Assembly (NCBI GenBank): GCA_900548265.1
Contig: URKG01000024.1
Location: 1-32,194, forward strand
Direction: 5' to 3'
From: an uncultured Collinsella sp.
GTDB lineage: Bacteria; Actinomycetota; Coriobacteriia; Coriobacteriales; Coriobacteriaceae
Length of the DNA: 32,194 nucleotides
Both the position numbers and the translations under genes were made by a program. Positions 7,191 to 16,653 of this stretch are shown here, piece by piece (position 1 is the first letter of the stretch; each line of letters opens with the position of its first letter). The notes beneath the pieces were generated by a model. It saw only the letters and a list, made by a program, of their open reading frames with translations, made no database searches and had not been told where the DNA came from.

Positions 7191-8348
7191 GGTTTCGATG
7201 AAGGCGGCGATGCGGGTCTCGATCTGACCCATGTCGCCGTTGCTGTAGTCGGTCTCGATCTTCATGTAGGGAATGCCCGCACCCTCGACAGCCTCCTGCA
7301 TGCGCGCACTCTCCACGTTAAAGGTGTGGCACGCCTGGAGCACGCTCTCCACTACGCCATCGACGTGATACTTCTCGCACATGGCCAGCGTGTTTTCCAT
7401 ACGACCGTTGTTGGGCGTCATGACCGAGCAGTTGATATCCAGGTAGCGGTCGGCGATGGCGCGAAGGATGTCGGGGGCCTCCGGGTCGATCATCATGGCC
7501 GCTGTGCGCTCGCCCGAGCAGTCGTCCATGCACACGACCACACCGCCGTTGGACTCGATGGTGCGACCGATCTTGTTGATCACGCCGCCCACCGGGCAGC
7601 CGGTGATCAGAATGCGCTTGGCATCCGCCGCAACCGGGCGCTCGCCCTCGTCGTACGCAGCGCGCAGGGCCGCGACCTTTTGCTCCAGCTGCTGCGTATA
7701 GGCCTCGATATCAAAGCTGAACGTACCGGCAAACATAGTGCTCATCAGGTCGACGCCGCTCATGGCCGCCGGCCGGTTGGCCTGCAGCGCAAACATGTCG
7801 AGCTGGGCCGCACGCAAGCGGTTGCGACGACGGACGGCAGCGCGCAGGTCATCGTCGGTAATCGTGATGCCGTAGAAGCCCTCGAGCTCCTCCTTGAGCA
7901 GGCGGCACTCCTCGTACCAGCCTTCACGCTCGTAGGCGCGATCGCGGCCCTGCGGAAGATGCAGAATGTGCGTGCGCTTGAGCTCGTTGAGTAGCTCGTA
8001 CATCTTCTTCTTGCCGTCGCAGGTGGTCTCGCCGATGATCATGTCGCTAAAGTACGTAAACGGGCACTTTTGCGAGTAGGCAAAGCCGTACGTCGACTTG
8101 ATGAGCGGGCACAGGTTTGCCGGCAGCACCTTCTCGGCCTCGGGAATCACCTCGTCGGATGTGCCGCACAAGGCCACACTTGCAGCGCCCGCGGCATCGA
8201 TAATCTCGAGCGGCGTATAGCTACACAAAAAGCCGACCAGGCGATTGCCGGTCTGTTTGTAATCCTTGACGCGAATAAACGCTGCCTTGCGTTGCTCGTT
8301 GAACTCCTCAAACGTGCGCGGCAACGGCTGTTCCTCGATTTCGGCCAT
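7185..8348 (-). CDS. Double-cubane-cluster-type anaerobic reductase (2-hydroxyacyl-CoA dehydratase D family), copy 1
   Basis: A 387-residue protein of the 2-hydroxyacyl-CoA dehydratase/benzoyl-CoA reductase superfamily, closest in layout to double-cubane-cluster proteins (DCCP). Those use an [8Fe-9S] cluster and ATP-driven electrons from an ASKHA activator to reduce small molecules. Cysteines in conserved contexts are C42, C61, C80 (NLCPLIKS), C95 (KCPFTY), C110 (ETTCDGKKK), C277 (DDCSGER) and C340 (QACHTF). It is a single-subunit type; no second dehydratase subunit is next to it. The start at 8348 follows GAGGGG. The physiological substrate is unknown. It lies between the ABC importer ATPase and the activator gene. 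Confidence 0.88.
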   Translation of the reverse strand: MAEIEEQPLPRTFEEFNEQRKAAFIRVKDYKQTGNRLVGFLCSYTPLEIIDAAGAASVALCGTSDEVIPEAEKVLPANLCPLIKSTYGFAYSQKCPFTYFSDMIIGETTCDGKKKMYELLNELKRTHILHLPQGRDRAYEREGWYEECRLLKEELEGFYGITITDDDLRAAVRRRNRLRAAQLDMFALQANRPAAMSGVDLMSTMFAGTFSFDIEAYTQQLEQKVAALRAAYDEGERPVAADAKRILITGCPVGGVINKIGRTIESNGGVVVCMDDCSGERTAAMMIDPEAPDILRAIADRYLDINCSVMTPNNGRMENTLAMCEKYHVDGVVESVLQACHTFNVESARMQEAVEGAGIPYMKIETDYSNGDMGQIETRIAAFIETL

Positions 8349-8424
8349 AGTAGTTCCCCTCTCTTTCGCCGATATACCGACAATTAAACAACGAACCCAC
8401 GCCATACCCAAAAGGAAGCATCCT

Positions 8425-9199
8425 CTAGGGAATGGCGTCGATAAGCTCCTGCGTATACGGATCGCTCGGGTGCGCGATCACGTCCTCGGCCGCGCCTTCC
8501 TCGACAAGACGACCGTGGTAGAGCACACCTATCCGGTCGGACATATGCCGTACCACACGCATATCATGCGTGATAAACAGCAACGCCACGCCCGTCGTGC
8601 GCTGCAGGTCGCGAAGCAAGTTGAGCACTTGGGCCTGAACGGACACGTCAAGCGCCGAGACCGGCTCGTCACATACCACAAGGCGCGGCTCGCAAATAAG
8701 CGCCCGTGCCAGATTGAGTCGCTGACGCTGTCCACCCGAAAGATCATGCGGATAGCGGTCATAATGCTCTGCCAGAAGACCGACCGAGGCCAGGGCCGAG
8801 AGCGCGCGCTCATGGCGCTCATCCGCATCGCGCACGCCGGCGATAATCAGCGGCTCCTCCAAAATGCGGCCGACACGGTTGCGCGGGTCAAAAGCCGTAG
8901 AGCTATCTTGGAATACCAGCTGGATCTCGCGGCGAAACGGTTTGCGTTCGCGCTCCGACATCGTGGCGAGGTCGTGCCCGCGATAGACAATCGAGCCGGA
9001 ATCCGCACGCTCGAGACCACAGATCAGGCGTCCAGTCGTCGACTTGCCCGATCCGGATTCGCCAACCAGGCCATAGACCTCGCCCGGCGCGATCTCAAAC
9101 GACAGATCGTCCACGGCGTTAAAGGCCTGACGCTTAAAACCTGAGCCCGGCATGGGATACGCTTTAGTCAGATGTGAGACCCTAAGCAGGGCTTCGCTA

Positions 9200-9210
<11 letters not shown>
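8425..9210 (-). CDS. Peptide/nickel-type ABC importer ATPase (OppF/DppF-like)
   Basis: A 261-residue ATPase with Walker A GESGSGKST, signature LSGGQRQRLNLARAL, Walker B LVVCDEP and the H-loop ITHD. It powers import together with the OppD-like ATPase. It ends at PYTQELIDAIP and lacks the extra C-terminal Cys-rich oligopeptide domain that its partner has. The start at 9210 is supported by AAAGGGGAG 5 nt upstream and gives an 11-nt overlap with the preceding gene. An alternative start at 9231 has no ribosome site. It is the last transporter gene; a DCCP-type gene follows 76 nt downstream. Confidence 0.92.
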
Positions 9211-10195
<985 letters not shown>

Positions 10196-10198
10196 GGG

Positions 10199-11029
10199 CT
10201 AGTCCTCCTTGGTCTTGGGGTCGAGGGCGTCGCGCAGGCCGTCGCCGGCCAGATTGAGCGAAAGCACGCTCGCGATGATGGCCGCTGCCGGGAAGAAAAT
10301 CATCCACCAGGCTTTGCGCATCACGTTCTTGCCCGCCTGCAGGATGTTTCCCCAGCTGGCGTCGGGCGCCTTGATACCCAGGCCCAGAAACGAGAGGGCG
10401 GCCTCCGAGAGCACGGCCTCGGCAAAGACGAAGGTCGCCTGCACCAGGAAGGGTGCCATAACGTTGGGCACGATATGCAGCCACACGATGCGCGCGGTCG
10501 AGGCACCCTGCACGCGCAGGGCCTCCACAAAGGGCTCCTCCTTGACCACCATCGCACGCGAGCGCACGATGCGCGCCATGCTGGGCGTATAGACGATGGA
10601 GAGCGCGATGATGACGTTCCAGACCGAGGCACCCATCATGGCCATGAGTGCGATAGCCAAAAGCACGCCCGGAATGGACATAAGGCCGTCGCAGATGCGC
10701 ATGAGAATATGATCGAGCCTCTCGTTGTAGCACGCATAGGCGCCGATCACCAAGCCGAGCGCACTCGTCGCGAGCGTGACGGCAATGCCAACGCCAAGCG
10801 ACACGCGCGCGCCCGCGATGACGCGGGCAAGCAAGTCGCGGCCAAAGTCATCGCAGCCAAAGGGATGCGCGGGCGAAGGTGCCGAAAGTCGCAACGTCAT
10901 CTCCTGCGCATTGGGATTAACCGTCCACACCAGCGGACCGACGAGCGCGATCAGCGCAATCGCCAGGAAAATGCAGCCGCCGACCACAAGCCCCTTGTTG
11001 GCAAGAGCCTTCTTAAAGTTTGTCATCAT
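10199..11029 (-). CDS. Peptide/nickel-type ABC importer permease (OppC/DppC-like)
   Basis: A 276-residue inner-membrane permease. It has an N-terminal transmembrane segment (~residues 13-34), a short linker with NPNAQEMTLRLSAPSPAHPFGCDDFGRDLLAR typical of the OppC N-terminal domain, and then five transmembrane segments. The EAA-type ATPase-coupling loop follows VEALRVQGAS. The ATG at 11029 overlaps the OppB TGA (ATGATGA), with GGGG 7 nt upstream, indicating coupled synthesis of the two permeases. The next gene starts 3 nt after its stop. Confidence 0.92.
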   Translation of the reverse strand: MMTNFKKALANKGLVVGGCIFLAIALIALVGPLVWTVNPNAQEMTLRLSAPSPAHPFGCDDFGRDLLARVIAGARVSLGVGIAVTLATSALGLVIGAYACYNERLDHILMRICDGLMSIPGVLLAIALMAMMGASVWNVIIALSIVYTPSMARIVRSRAMVVKEEPFVEALRVQGASTARIVWLHIVPNVMAPFLVQATFVFAEAVLSEAALSFLGLGIKAPDASWGNILQAGKNVMRKAWWMIFFPAAAIIASVLSLNLAGDGLRDALDPKTKED

Positions 11030-11979
11030 GCATCGCCCCATTTGCGAGCGCGCGGGTCAAAAGCGCCGTAGGCAAGGTCGACGGCCAGATTGATCATCGA
11101 ATTCAACAAGGCGATGACCAGCAGCACGCCCTGAATCACCGGATAGTCGCGACGCTCGATAGAGCTCGTGACCAGCTGGCCCAAACCAGGGATGTTAAAA
11201 ATGGCCTCAGTCACCACGGCGCCCGTAATCAGAGCGCCAAAAGAATAGCCGACCGAGGTGAGAATCGGCAGCGCGGCGTTGCGCAGGGCATGGGCCAGCA
11301 CCACGCGAACCTCGGAGACGCCCTTGGCACGCGCCGTCTTGACGCAGTCAAGCTGCATGGCCTCGATAACGCTCGCACGGGTCATGCGCATGAGCAGGGC
11401 CGCCTGCACGCATCCAAGCGATATGGCCGGCAACGCAAGATAGCGTAAATGGCTGAACCAGCCCTTTGATAGCGGAGCATAGCCGGCCACCGGGAACACA
11501 CGCAACGTGACGGCAAACAGCCACATAAGCATGAGCGCCATCAAAAAGCCGGGTATCGCCACGCCCAAAAGAGCAACGACACGCAAGACCGCGTCGGTGC
11601 GCGACCCATGTTTGAGGGCAGCGACGACGCCGCAGGGCAGTGCAATCAACAGCGCGATGAGCTGCGCCAGAAGCGCGAGCGATAGCGTGGGGCCAAAGTG
11701 CTCGGCGATCGCCTGCGTGACGGGCTGGCGCATAAAATACGAATCGCCCAGGTCGCCGGTAAGTACGCCGCCCATCCACTCAACGTAGCGCTGCGGCAGC
11801 GGCTCGTTGAGTCCCAGGCTATCGTTGACGCGCTCGATCTGGTCGGCCGTAGCCTCCATGCCGAGCATCGAGGAGGCCGGGTCGCCCGGCGTGAGATAGA
11901 TAATCAAAAACACGACGACCGAGATGATGAGCATCACCGGAACCATCGCGCCTATACGTTTGAGCGTGTACTTCAACAT
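11026..11979 (-). CDS. Peptide/nickel-type ABC importer permease (OppB/DppB-like)
   Basis: A 317-residue permease starting MLKYTLKRIGAMVPVMLIIS, the usual N-terminal membrane helix. It has YLTPGDPA in the first periplasmic loop, six transmembrane segments and an EAA loop in the segment CVKTARAKGVSE. The conserved EAIFNIPGLGQL is present near the C-terminus. No strong ribosome site lies at normal spacing; GAGGGG is about 17 nt from the ATG, so expression may depend on coupling or another start. It follows the binding protein by 88 nt, a spacer containing a small hairpin near 12028-12043. Confidence 0.92.
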   Translation of the reverse strand: MLKYTLKRIGAMVPVMLIISVVVFLIIYLTPGDPASSMLGMEATADQIERVNDSLGLNEPLPQRYVEWMGGVLTGDLGDSYFMRQPVTQAIAEHFGPTLSLALLAQLIALLIALPCGVVAALKHGSRTDAVLRVVALLGVAIPGFLMALMLMWLFAVTLRVFPVAGYAPLSKGWFSHLRYLALPAISLGCVQAALLMRMTRASVIEAMQLDCVKTARAKGVSEVRVVLAHALRNAALPILTSVGYSFGALITGAVVTEAIFNIPGLGQLVTSSIERRDYPVIQGVLLVIALLNSMINLAVDLAYGAFDPRARKWGDA

Positions 11980-12067
11980 GCGAGGCGTCTATTTCCCCTC
12001 TGAACGTGGACAGGGTGTAGCGACCACAGGGGACCAGACCCCTCCAGCCGCCACGCCATCTATTGCA

Positions 12068-13678
12068 TTACTCCGGACGCTTGGCATTCCAAACGATGGC
12101 GCCGTCGAGTACCTCGACGTCCTCGACGTCTGCCTGGATGCCCGTGATGGAAGCGTAGTGGCAAAGCGGCTCGATGACGGCGATCTCGTAGAGGCGCTCC
12201 TGAGCCTCGGCCCACTTCTTGGCCGCGGCGTCGGTGTCCTTGGCGGTGCGGGTCTCGGCTACGAGCTTGAGCGCCTTCTCGTCGGACAGGCCATAGAAGG
12301 CCTTGGAGACCGAGAGGGACTGGGCCGGGATGGGCTTGTAGTTGGTGGAGGCCACAAAGAGGTCCCACTGCTCGGGCTTGCTGGAGCGGATGTCCATAAA
12401 GGTCGCGAACTCGTAGCTGTCGACCTCGGCGGTGAAGCCGGCCTTCTCGAGCTGCTCCTGCAGCGCGACGGTGGCGTTGTACATATCCTTGTAGTCGGGG
12501 GTGGTCAGCAGCTTGACCGTCTCACCGGCATAGGAGGTCTTGGCCAGAGCCTTCTTGGCGGCCTTGGCGTCGGCCTGGTTGAAATACTTCTTGCCCGCGT
12601 CGGTCGCCCACTGAGCGTTCTCGGGGTTGCCAAGGTTGGGATCGATGTTAAAGAGCTCTTTCTCGCCATAGGCGGCAAGAGCGGCCGCCTCGCAATCGAT
12701 AGCCATGAGGGCGCACTTGCGGATCTCCTCGTCGGCGAAGATGCCCTCGTTCATGTTGAGGAAGGCGGTCAGAACGCCGGCGTTATGGGTGTAGAGCTTG
12801 ACGTCGTCGTTGCCGTCGAAGTCGTGGTAGTTCTCGGTGGGGATCTCGCCAGCGATATCGTACTCGCCGGTCTCAAACCCGCTCACGCGCGTGGAGGCCT
12901 CGGTCACGAACTGATAGTAGATGTCCTTGGTGGGCGCGGAGACCTTGCCAGTGTAGCCCGAAGCCTTGCCGTGGGCGGCGACATAGTCTTCGTAGCGGGT
13001 GAGATGAACGTACTGGTCCTGCTTCCACTCCACAAACTTGTAGGCACCGGTACCCACGTACTCGGTCACGCCGGTATCGCCCGCGGCCTCGATGACCTCG
13101 GAGGGGAAGATGCCCGGATACTGGGAGTGGTTGCCCAGGATGATCAGAAAGTCGATGGCGGGCTCGGTCAGCGTGCAGGTGACCTCGTGGTCGCCCGAGG
13201 CAGCGAAGGTGGCGCCGGGCAGCAGGCTCGCGGCGCGGTCGTTGACGGTGAGCCAGCGGTTCATCGAGGCCACGACGTCCTCGGAGCCAAACTCCTTGCC
13301 GTTGTGGAAGGTGACGCCCTCGCGCAGCTTGATGGTGTAGGTCAGGCCGTCGTCGGAGACCTCATAGCCCTTGGCCAGCACGGGCTGGGGCTCGTAGTCG
13401 CTATCGAGGCCAAAGAGCGGCTCGACGACGTTGCAGATGATGTCCATGGTCACAAGCGACGACGTGGTGTGCGGATCGAGACCGTCCGGGCTCGCCGGTA
13501 ACGCGATCTGCAGCTCGTCGCGATACTCCACATCCTGGCCGGAGGCAGCGGCGCTACCGCTCTCGGCGCCCGAACCGCCGCAGCCGGTGAGGCCGAGGCC
13601 CGCCATGACGCACAGGGCAGCGGAGCCGGTCAGAAAACCGCGACGGGAAACGCCCGCCTTGAAAAGATCGTTGTTCAT
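12068..13678 (-). CDS. Extracellular solute-binding protein family 5, Tat-type lipoprotein
   Basis: A 536-residue binding protein that captures the importer's substrate outside the membrane. The N-terminus carries a twin-arginine motif SRRGFL followed by a hydrophobic stretch and the lipobox LTGC (Cys ~33), so it is probably Tat-exported and lipid-anchored. The mature part has the family features LDPHTTSS, VVEPLFGLD and LREGVTFHNGKEFGSEDV. Family 5 proteins bind peptides, nickel chelates, glutathione or other small molecules, and the sequence alone does not decide which. The start at 13678 follows AAAGGA. It opens a five-gene transporter operon, placed between two DCCP-type reductase genes, which hints that the importer supplies the reductases' substrate or cofactor. 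Confidence 0.92.
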   Translation of the reverse strand: MNNDLFKAGVSRRGFLTGSAALCVMAGLGLTGCGGSGAESGSAAASGQDVEYRDELQIALPASPDGLDPHTTSSLVTMDIICNVVEPLFGLDSDYEPQPVLAKGYEVSDDGLTYTIKLREGVTFHNGKEFGSEDVVASMNRWLTVNDRAASLLPGATFAASGDHEVTCTLTEPAIDFLIILGNHSQYPGIFPSEVIEAAGDTGVTEYVGTGAYKFVEWKQDQYVHLTRYEDYVAAHGKASGYTGKVSAPTKDIYYQFVTEASTRVSGFETGEYDIAGEIPTENYHDFDGNDDVKLYTHNAGVLTAFLNMNEGIFADEEIRKCALMAIDCEAAALAAYGEKELFNIDPNLGNPENAQWATDAGKKYFNQADAKAAKKALAKTSYAGETVKLLTTPDYKDMYNATVALQEQLEKAGFTAEVDSYEFATFMDIRSSKPEQWDLFVASTNYKPIPAQSLSVSKAFYGLSDEKALKLVAETRTAKDTDAAAKKWAEAQERLYEIAVIEPLCHYASITGIQADVEDVEVLDGAIVWNAKRPE

Positions 13679-13713
13679 TGAGTTCCTTTCGTGTCTGAAT
13701 AAACAGATAGAAT

Positions 13714-13748
13714 CTGCCGGGACGGCGGAAATCCCCCCGCCCCGGCAG
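13714..13748 (-). other. GC-rich stem-loop between DCCP copy 2 and binding protein
   Basis: Arms 13714-13725 and 13737-13748 form a 12-bp stem with one G-U pair and an 11-nt loop. The minus-strand sequence after it (ATTCTATCTGTTTATT) is only weakly T-rich. It may be a partial terminator or a structure protecting the transporter mRNA. Confidence 0.5.
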
Positions 13749-13864
13749 TTATGCGAAGCCGATCGGCGCCCTGCGGTGCATCCGGACACCGGCCGACATG
13801 GCAACGGAGAAATCCCTATCGCGTGGATAGGAACACCCGGCGGCACGGCTTAGCGCAGGTGCGG

Positions 13865-15148
13865 CTAAATCGTCTCGAGGAAGGCTTCGATGCGGGTCTG
13901 GAGCTGACCGGCATCCTCGCCGGCGTAGTCGGTCGTGATGTGCATAAACGGAATGCCGGCCTCCTCGGCAGCCTTCTCCACGGCAAACGACTCCATCTCG
14001 TAGAGCGTGCAGAACTGCAGGGCCACGTCGACGATGCCGTCGGCATGCAAGTCCTTGGCCATCTGGACAATGTCCTTCATACGTTGATCGTTGGGCGTAA
14101 AGACGGCGCAGTTAATCTTAAAGTAGCGCTCGGCGATGGCGTCGAGCATCTCGTCGACCGTCTCACCGGACTCGTCGACCAGGTCCTTGTAGTAGCGCGA
14201 GCCCGTGCAGGACTCCTCGCCCACCACAACGCCGCCGGCTTTCTCGATGAGGTTGAACAGCTTCCAGTTAGGCACGGCCATGGGCGTACCGGTGTACAGG
14301 ATGCGCTTGGTCCCCTTGGGCGCCACGCCCTCGCCGGCCTCGACACGCTGCTCGCACTCAGCCGCCATATCGTTAATGGCTCCGGTCAGACGCGGCGTGT
14401 CGTCCATAAAGGCGGCCTGAACGGTCAGCAGGCTATCGAGACCGCTGATGGGCGCCGGATCGGCAGCGCGCGTGGCAGCCAGACGCTGCAGGGCGCGACG
14501 CTTCTCGTTGACGGCGTGGATGGCAGCCTTCAGGCGCTCGGGCGTAATCTTGACGCCGCACTCTTCCTCGATCTTGGCGGCAAGCTTTTTAACCTCGGCC
14601 TTCCAGGTCACGAGCGTCGACTCGTCGTGTACGTTGGGAATATCCATGACGTACATGTTCTTTTGCGTGGCAAAGAACTCGTAGGCCTTCTTCTTGCCAT
14701 CGCAGGTGTTCTCGCCGACTACCAAGTCGCTCGACTCAATGTAGGGGCAGACCTCGCCCAGCTTAAAGCCGGCAAAGCTCTTGATGAGCGGGCAAGTGTT
14801 GCGCGGCAGATGCTCCTCGACCTTGTCGGTCGCCCAGTCGGCACCCGAGCACAGACCAACAGGAATGCCGTCACAGGCAAGCACGATCTCCTCGGGCACG
14901 TACACGCAGAACGAACCGACGATCTTGGTGGCCTCGCCGGCCTCCTTCTTATCGAGCATCTCCTTAATACGGCCGCTGTGGATGTTGGTGGCGACAAAAT
15001 CCAGGTAGGACGTGGACTTGGGGCGATTGTTCTGCGTCAGGAACATATCGCCGTACATCTGACCCACGGCGCCCAGCAGCATGTCGTGGTCGGCAAGATT
15101 CATGCCGAGGCTCTCCCACATCGGATGGAAATCAAATTCTTCAGCCAT
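13865..15148 (-). CDS. Double-cubane-cluster-type anaerobic reductase (2-hydroxyacyl-CoA dehydratase D family), copy 2
   Basis: A 427-residue paralogue of the 7185-8348 protein with about 40 extra residues at the N-terminus. Matching cysteine contexts are C81 (GSFCVYVP), C100 (GLCSG), C119 (NTCPLIKS), C134 (EVCPYIE), C149 (ENTCDGKKK) and the later EESCTGSRYY and QFCTLYE. Conservation of NTCPLIKS and TCDGKKK between the copies marks the cluster-binding core. The two C-termini are also alike (ITTDYAGEDAGQLQTRIEAF versus IETDYSNGDMGQIETRIAAF). The start at 15148 follows GAGGGG. It is the first full gene of the long string and shares the single activator encoded 7 kb downstream. The substrate is unknown. 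Confidence 0.88.
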   Translation of the reverse strand: MAEEFDFHPMWESLGMNLADHDMLLGAVGQMYGDMFLTQNNRPKSTSYLDFVATNIHSGRIKEMLDKKEAGEATKIVGSFCVYVPEEIVLACDGIPVGLCSGADWATDKVEEHLPRNTCPLIKSFAGFKLGEVCPYIESSDLVVGENTCDGKKKAYEFFATQKNMYVMDIPNVHDESTLVTWKAEVKKLAAKIEEECGVKITPERLKAAIHAVNEKRRALQRLAATRAADPAPISGLDSLLTVQAAFMDDTPRLTGAINDMAAECEQRVEAGEGVAPKGTKRILYTGTPMAVPNWKLFNLIEKAGGVVVGEESCTGSRYYKDLVDESGETVDEMLDAIAERYFKINCAVFTPNDQRMKDIVQMAKDLHADGIVDVALQFCTLYEMESFAVEKAAEEAGIPFMHITTDYAGEDAGQLQTRIEAFLETI

Positions 15149-15307
15149 GACGGTTCCCCTCTCGAACCAAAAATGAATAGCTACGGTATTGCTGCACGGT
15201 GGGTGGCGAAAACCCGACCGCGCCTAAACCCGGAATTTTGGGGAACCTGCTTTGCAGCTGATTATTTAGTTGTGCGTCGTCTCTCCCGGAGCCGTGAACA
15301 TACCTGC

Positions 15308-15376
15308 TCATATGCGGCTCCGAGCCATATACAGGGCACGCGCGGCAACGCGGCGAATATATGTCGTCTGCGACAT
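15308..15376 (-). CDS. Candidate 22-residue leader peptide upstream of DCCP copy 2
   Basis: A 22-codon ORF (begins MSQTTYIRRV, ends ARSRI, TGA) has AGGAGG 8 nt before its ATG and lies about 25 nt after a candidate promoter. It is rich in Arg, Ala and Tyr. The 160 nt between its stop and the DCCP ATG can form stems, for example GAGCCG with CGGCTC (about 15300-15330), so translation-dependent control is conceivable. The region 15149-15579 contains no other gene apart from this ORF, the promoter and the mod terminator. It may also be a chance ORF. Confidence 0.4.
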   Translation of the reverse strand: MSQTTYIRRVAARALYMARSRI

Positions 15377-15408
15377 GTGCGCACCCTCCTTTTTTCTTAT
15401 CGAAGGCA

Positions 15409-15437
15409 ACTATATCAGCGGTCATCGGCCATGCGAA
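15409..15437 (-). promoter_or_regulatory. Candidate promoter for the DCCP/ABC/selenium gene string
   Basis: On the minus strand TTCGCA (15432-15437), 17 nt, then TATAGT (15409-15414). The -35 is poor. Transcription from here would begin close to the strong AGGAGG of the 22-codon ORF. Confidence 0.45.
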
Positions 15438-15533
15438 CACCGTTGACATTCGTACGACAGCGTCGTGTGCCGTCGTTTAATAAATAATTATCTGTGTTGA
15501 TAAGAGTTTGTCATCCATCATTCGGCGAACGGC

Positions 15534-15568
15534 AAGACAAAGCCGCCGAGGCTTATATCCCCGACGGC
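15534..15568 (-). terminator. Rho-independent terminator of the modABC operon
   Basis: A 10-bp stem with two G-U pairs (15559-15568 with 15542-15551), loop ATATAAG, then TTTGTCTT on the minus strand, starting 12 nt past the modC stop. Confidence 0.7.
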
Positions 15569-15579
15569 ATTACCCGGCG

Positions 15580-16650
15580 CTATCGACAAACCAAATGAAT
15601 CTTACTCGCATCGAAGTGCATGCGTAGCGTCTCGCCTGCTTGCGGCAGCTCGTCGACAGGCACGCCCACCTTGTTGACCTTCCACTGCAGACGTGTGGGC
15701 GCATCGGCGCGCGGCACGTTCAGCAGCACCAGGCGCTCAAAGCGAGAATCGCTCACGCGAGCCACATGCAAGTCGTAACTGTTGCGACCCCGCTCTGCGC
15801 GATTGTCAACATGGAAGTAGCTTGCGCGAATGCCCAGGTACGCCACATTATCGGGAACCTCGCGACCCACGTTAAAGGTCATACCCCAATCCAGGGCTTC
15901 AACTTCCTGAGGCCCGATCTTGCGCGCACGGCTTGTGTTCTTGCAGCCCGTCAGGCGCAGTGCCGCCAGCGTCTGCGGACGGCGGACCACGTCCTCGACG
16001 GAGCCGATCTCCTCAACATGCCCGTCGTGCATCACGCAGATACGCTGGCACAGGCGGCACGCCTCATCGATGTCGTGGCTCACGTAGAGCACGGTGCGGT
16101 TGCATACATCGAACAGGTCGAGCATGTTCTGTTCGAGGGCGCTCTTAAGATAGGAATCGAGTGCGCTCATGGGCTCGTCGAACATAAAGATGCCCGGATG
16201 CGCCGCCACCATGCGGGCAAGCGCCACGCGTTGCTGTTGACCGCCCGAGAGTCGCGCGGGATAGCGGTCGGCGAAATCGGCTAGACCGAAAATGCTCAGA
16301 TAGCGCTCGGCGAGCTTTTTGCGCGCGGCGGCGTCGCCCGCATCCTTTACACCGGCGCATACGTTATCGGCCACCGTCATGTTGGGGAAAAGCTGATAGT
16401 TTTGGAACAGCAGGGCGCATTTTCGCTCCTGGGGCGACAGGTTGATGCCCGCCGCCGAGTCAAAAAAGGTCACGCCGTTGACGACGATCTTGCCCTCGTC
16501 GGGCGTCTCAACACCGGCAATGCAGCGCAGCGTGCAGCTCTTGCCGCAGCCCGAGGCACCAAGCAGCGCCACACGCTCCTCGCCGGCCTCAAGCTGCATA
16601 TCGAGCATAGACCCCGGATAGCGCTTTTTTATGTCCAGAACGAGTGACAT
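15580..16650 (-). CDS. modC: Molybdate ABC importer ATPase ModC
   Basis: A 356-residue ATPase with Walker A GASGCGKS (~31-38), Q-loop LLFQNYQLFPNMTV, signature LSGGQQQRVALARM, Walker B IFMFDEPMSALD and switch VSHDIDEA. After residue ~235 comes a C-terminal accessory region ending in LRMHFDASKIHLVCR, typical of ModC-type regulatory (TOBE-like) segments. It energises ModB. The start at 16650 follows GGGAGG and lies 3 nt after the modB stop. The placement after modA and modB decides the substrate as molybdate (possibly also tungstate). Confidence 0.92.
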   Translation of the reverse strand: MSLVLDIKKRYPGSMLDMQLEAGEERVALLGASGCGKSCTLRCIAGVETPDEGKIVVNGVTFFDSAAGINLSPQERKCALLFQNYQLFPNMTVADNVCAGVKDAGDAAARKKLAERYLSIFGLADFADRYPARLSGGQQQRVALARMVAAHPGIFMFDEPMSALDSYLKSALEQNMLDLFDVCNRTVLYVSHDIDEACRLCQRICVMHDGHVEEIGSVEDVVRRPQTLAALRLTGCKNTSRARKIGPQEVEALDWGMTFNVGREVPDNVAYLGIRASYFHVDNRAERGRNSYDLHVARVSDSRFERLVLLNVPRADAPTRLQWKVNKVGVPVDELPQAGETLRMHFDASKIHLVCR

Positions 16651-16653
16651 GGC

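Noticed and set aside
15141..15449. 102-codon minus-strand ORF upstream of DCCP copy 2
   Set aside because: It crosses the promoter and leader region, ends inside the DCCP start and has no ribosome site; the 22-codon ORF in another frame has the strong one.
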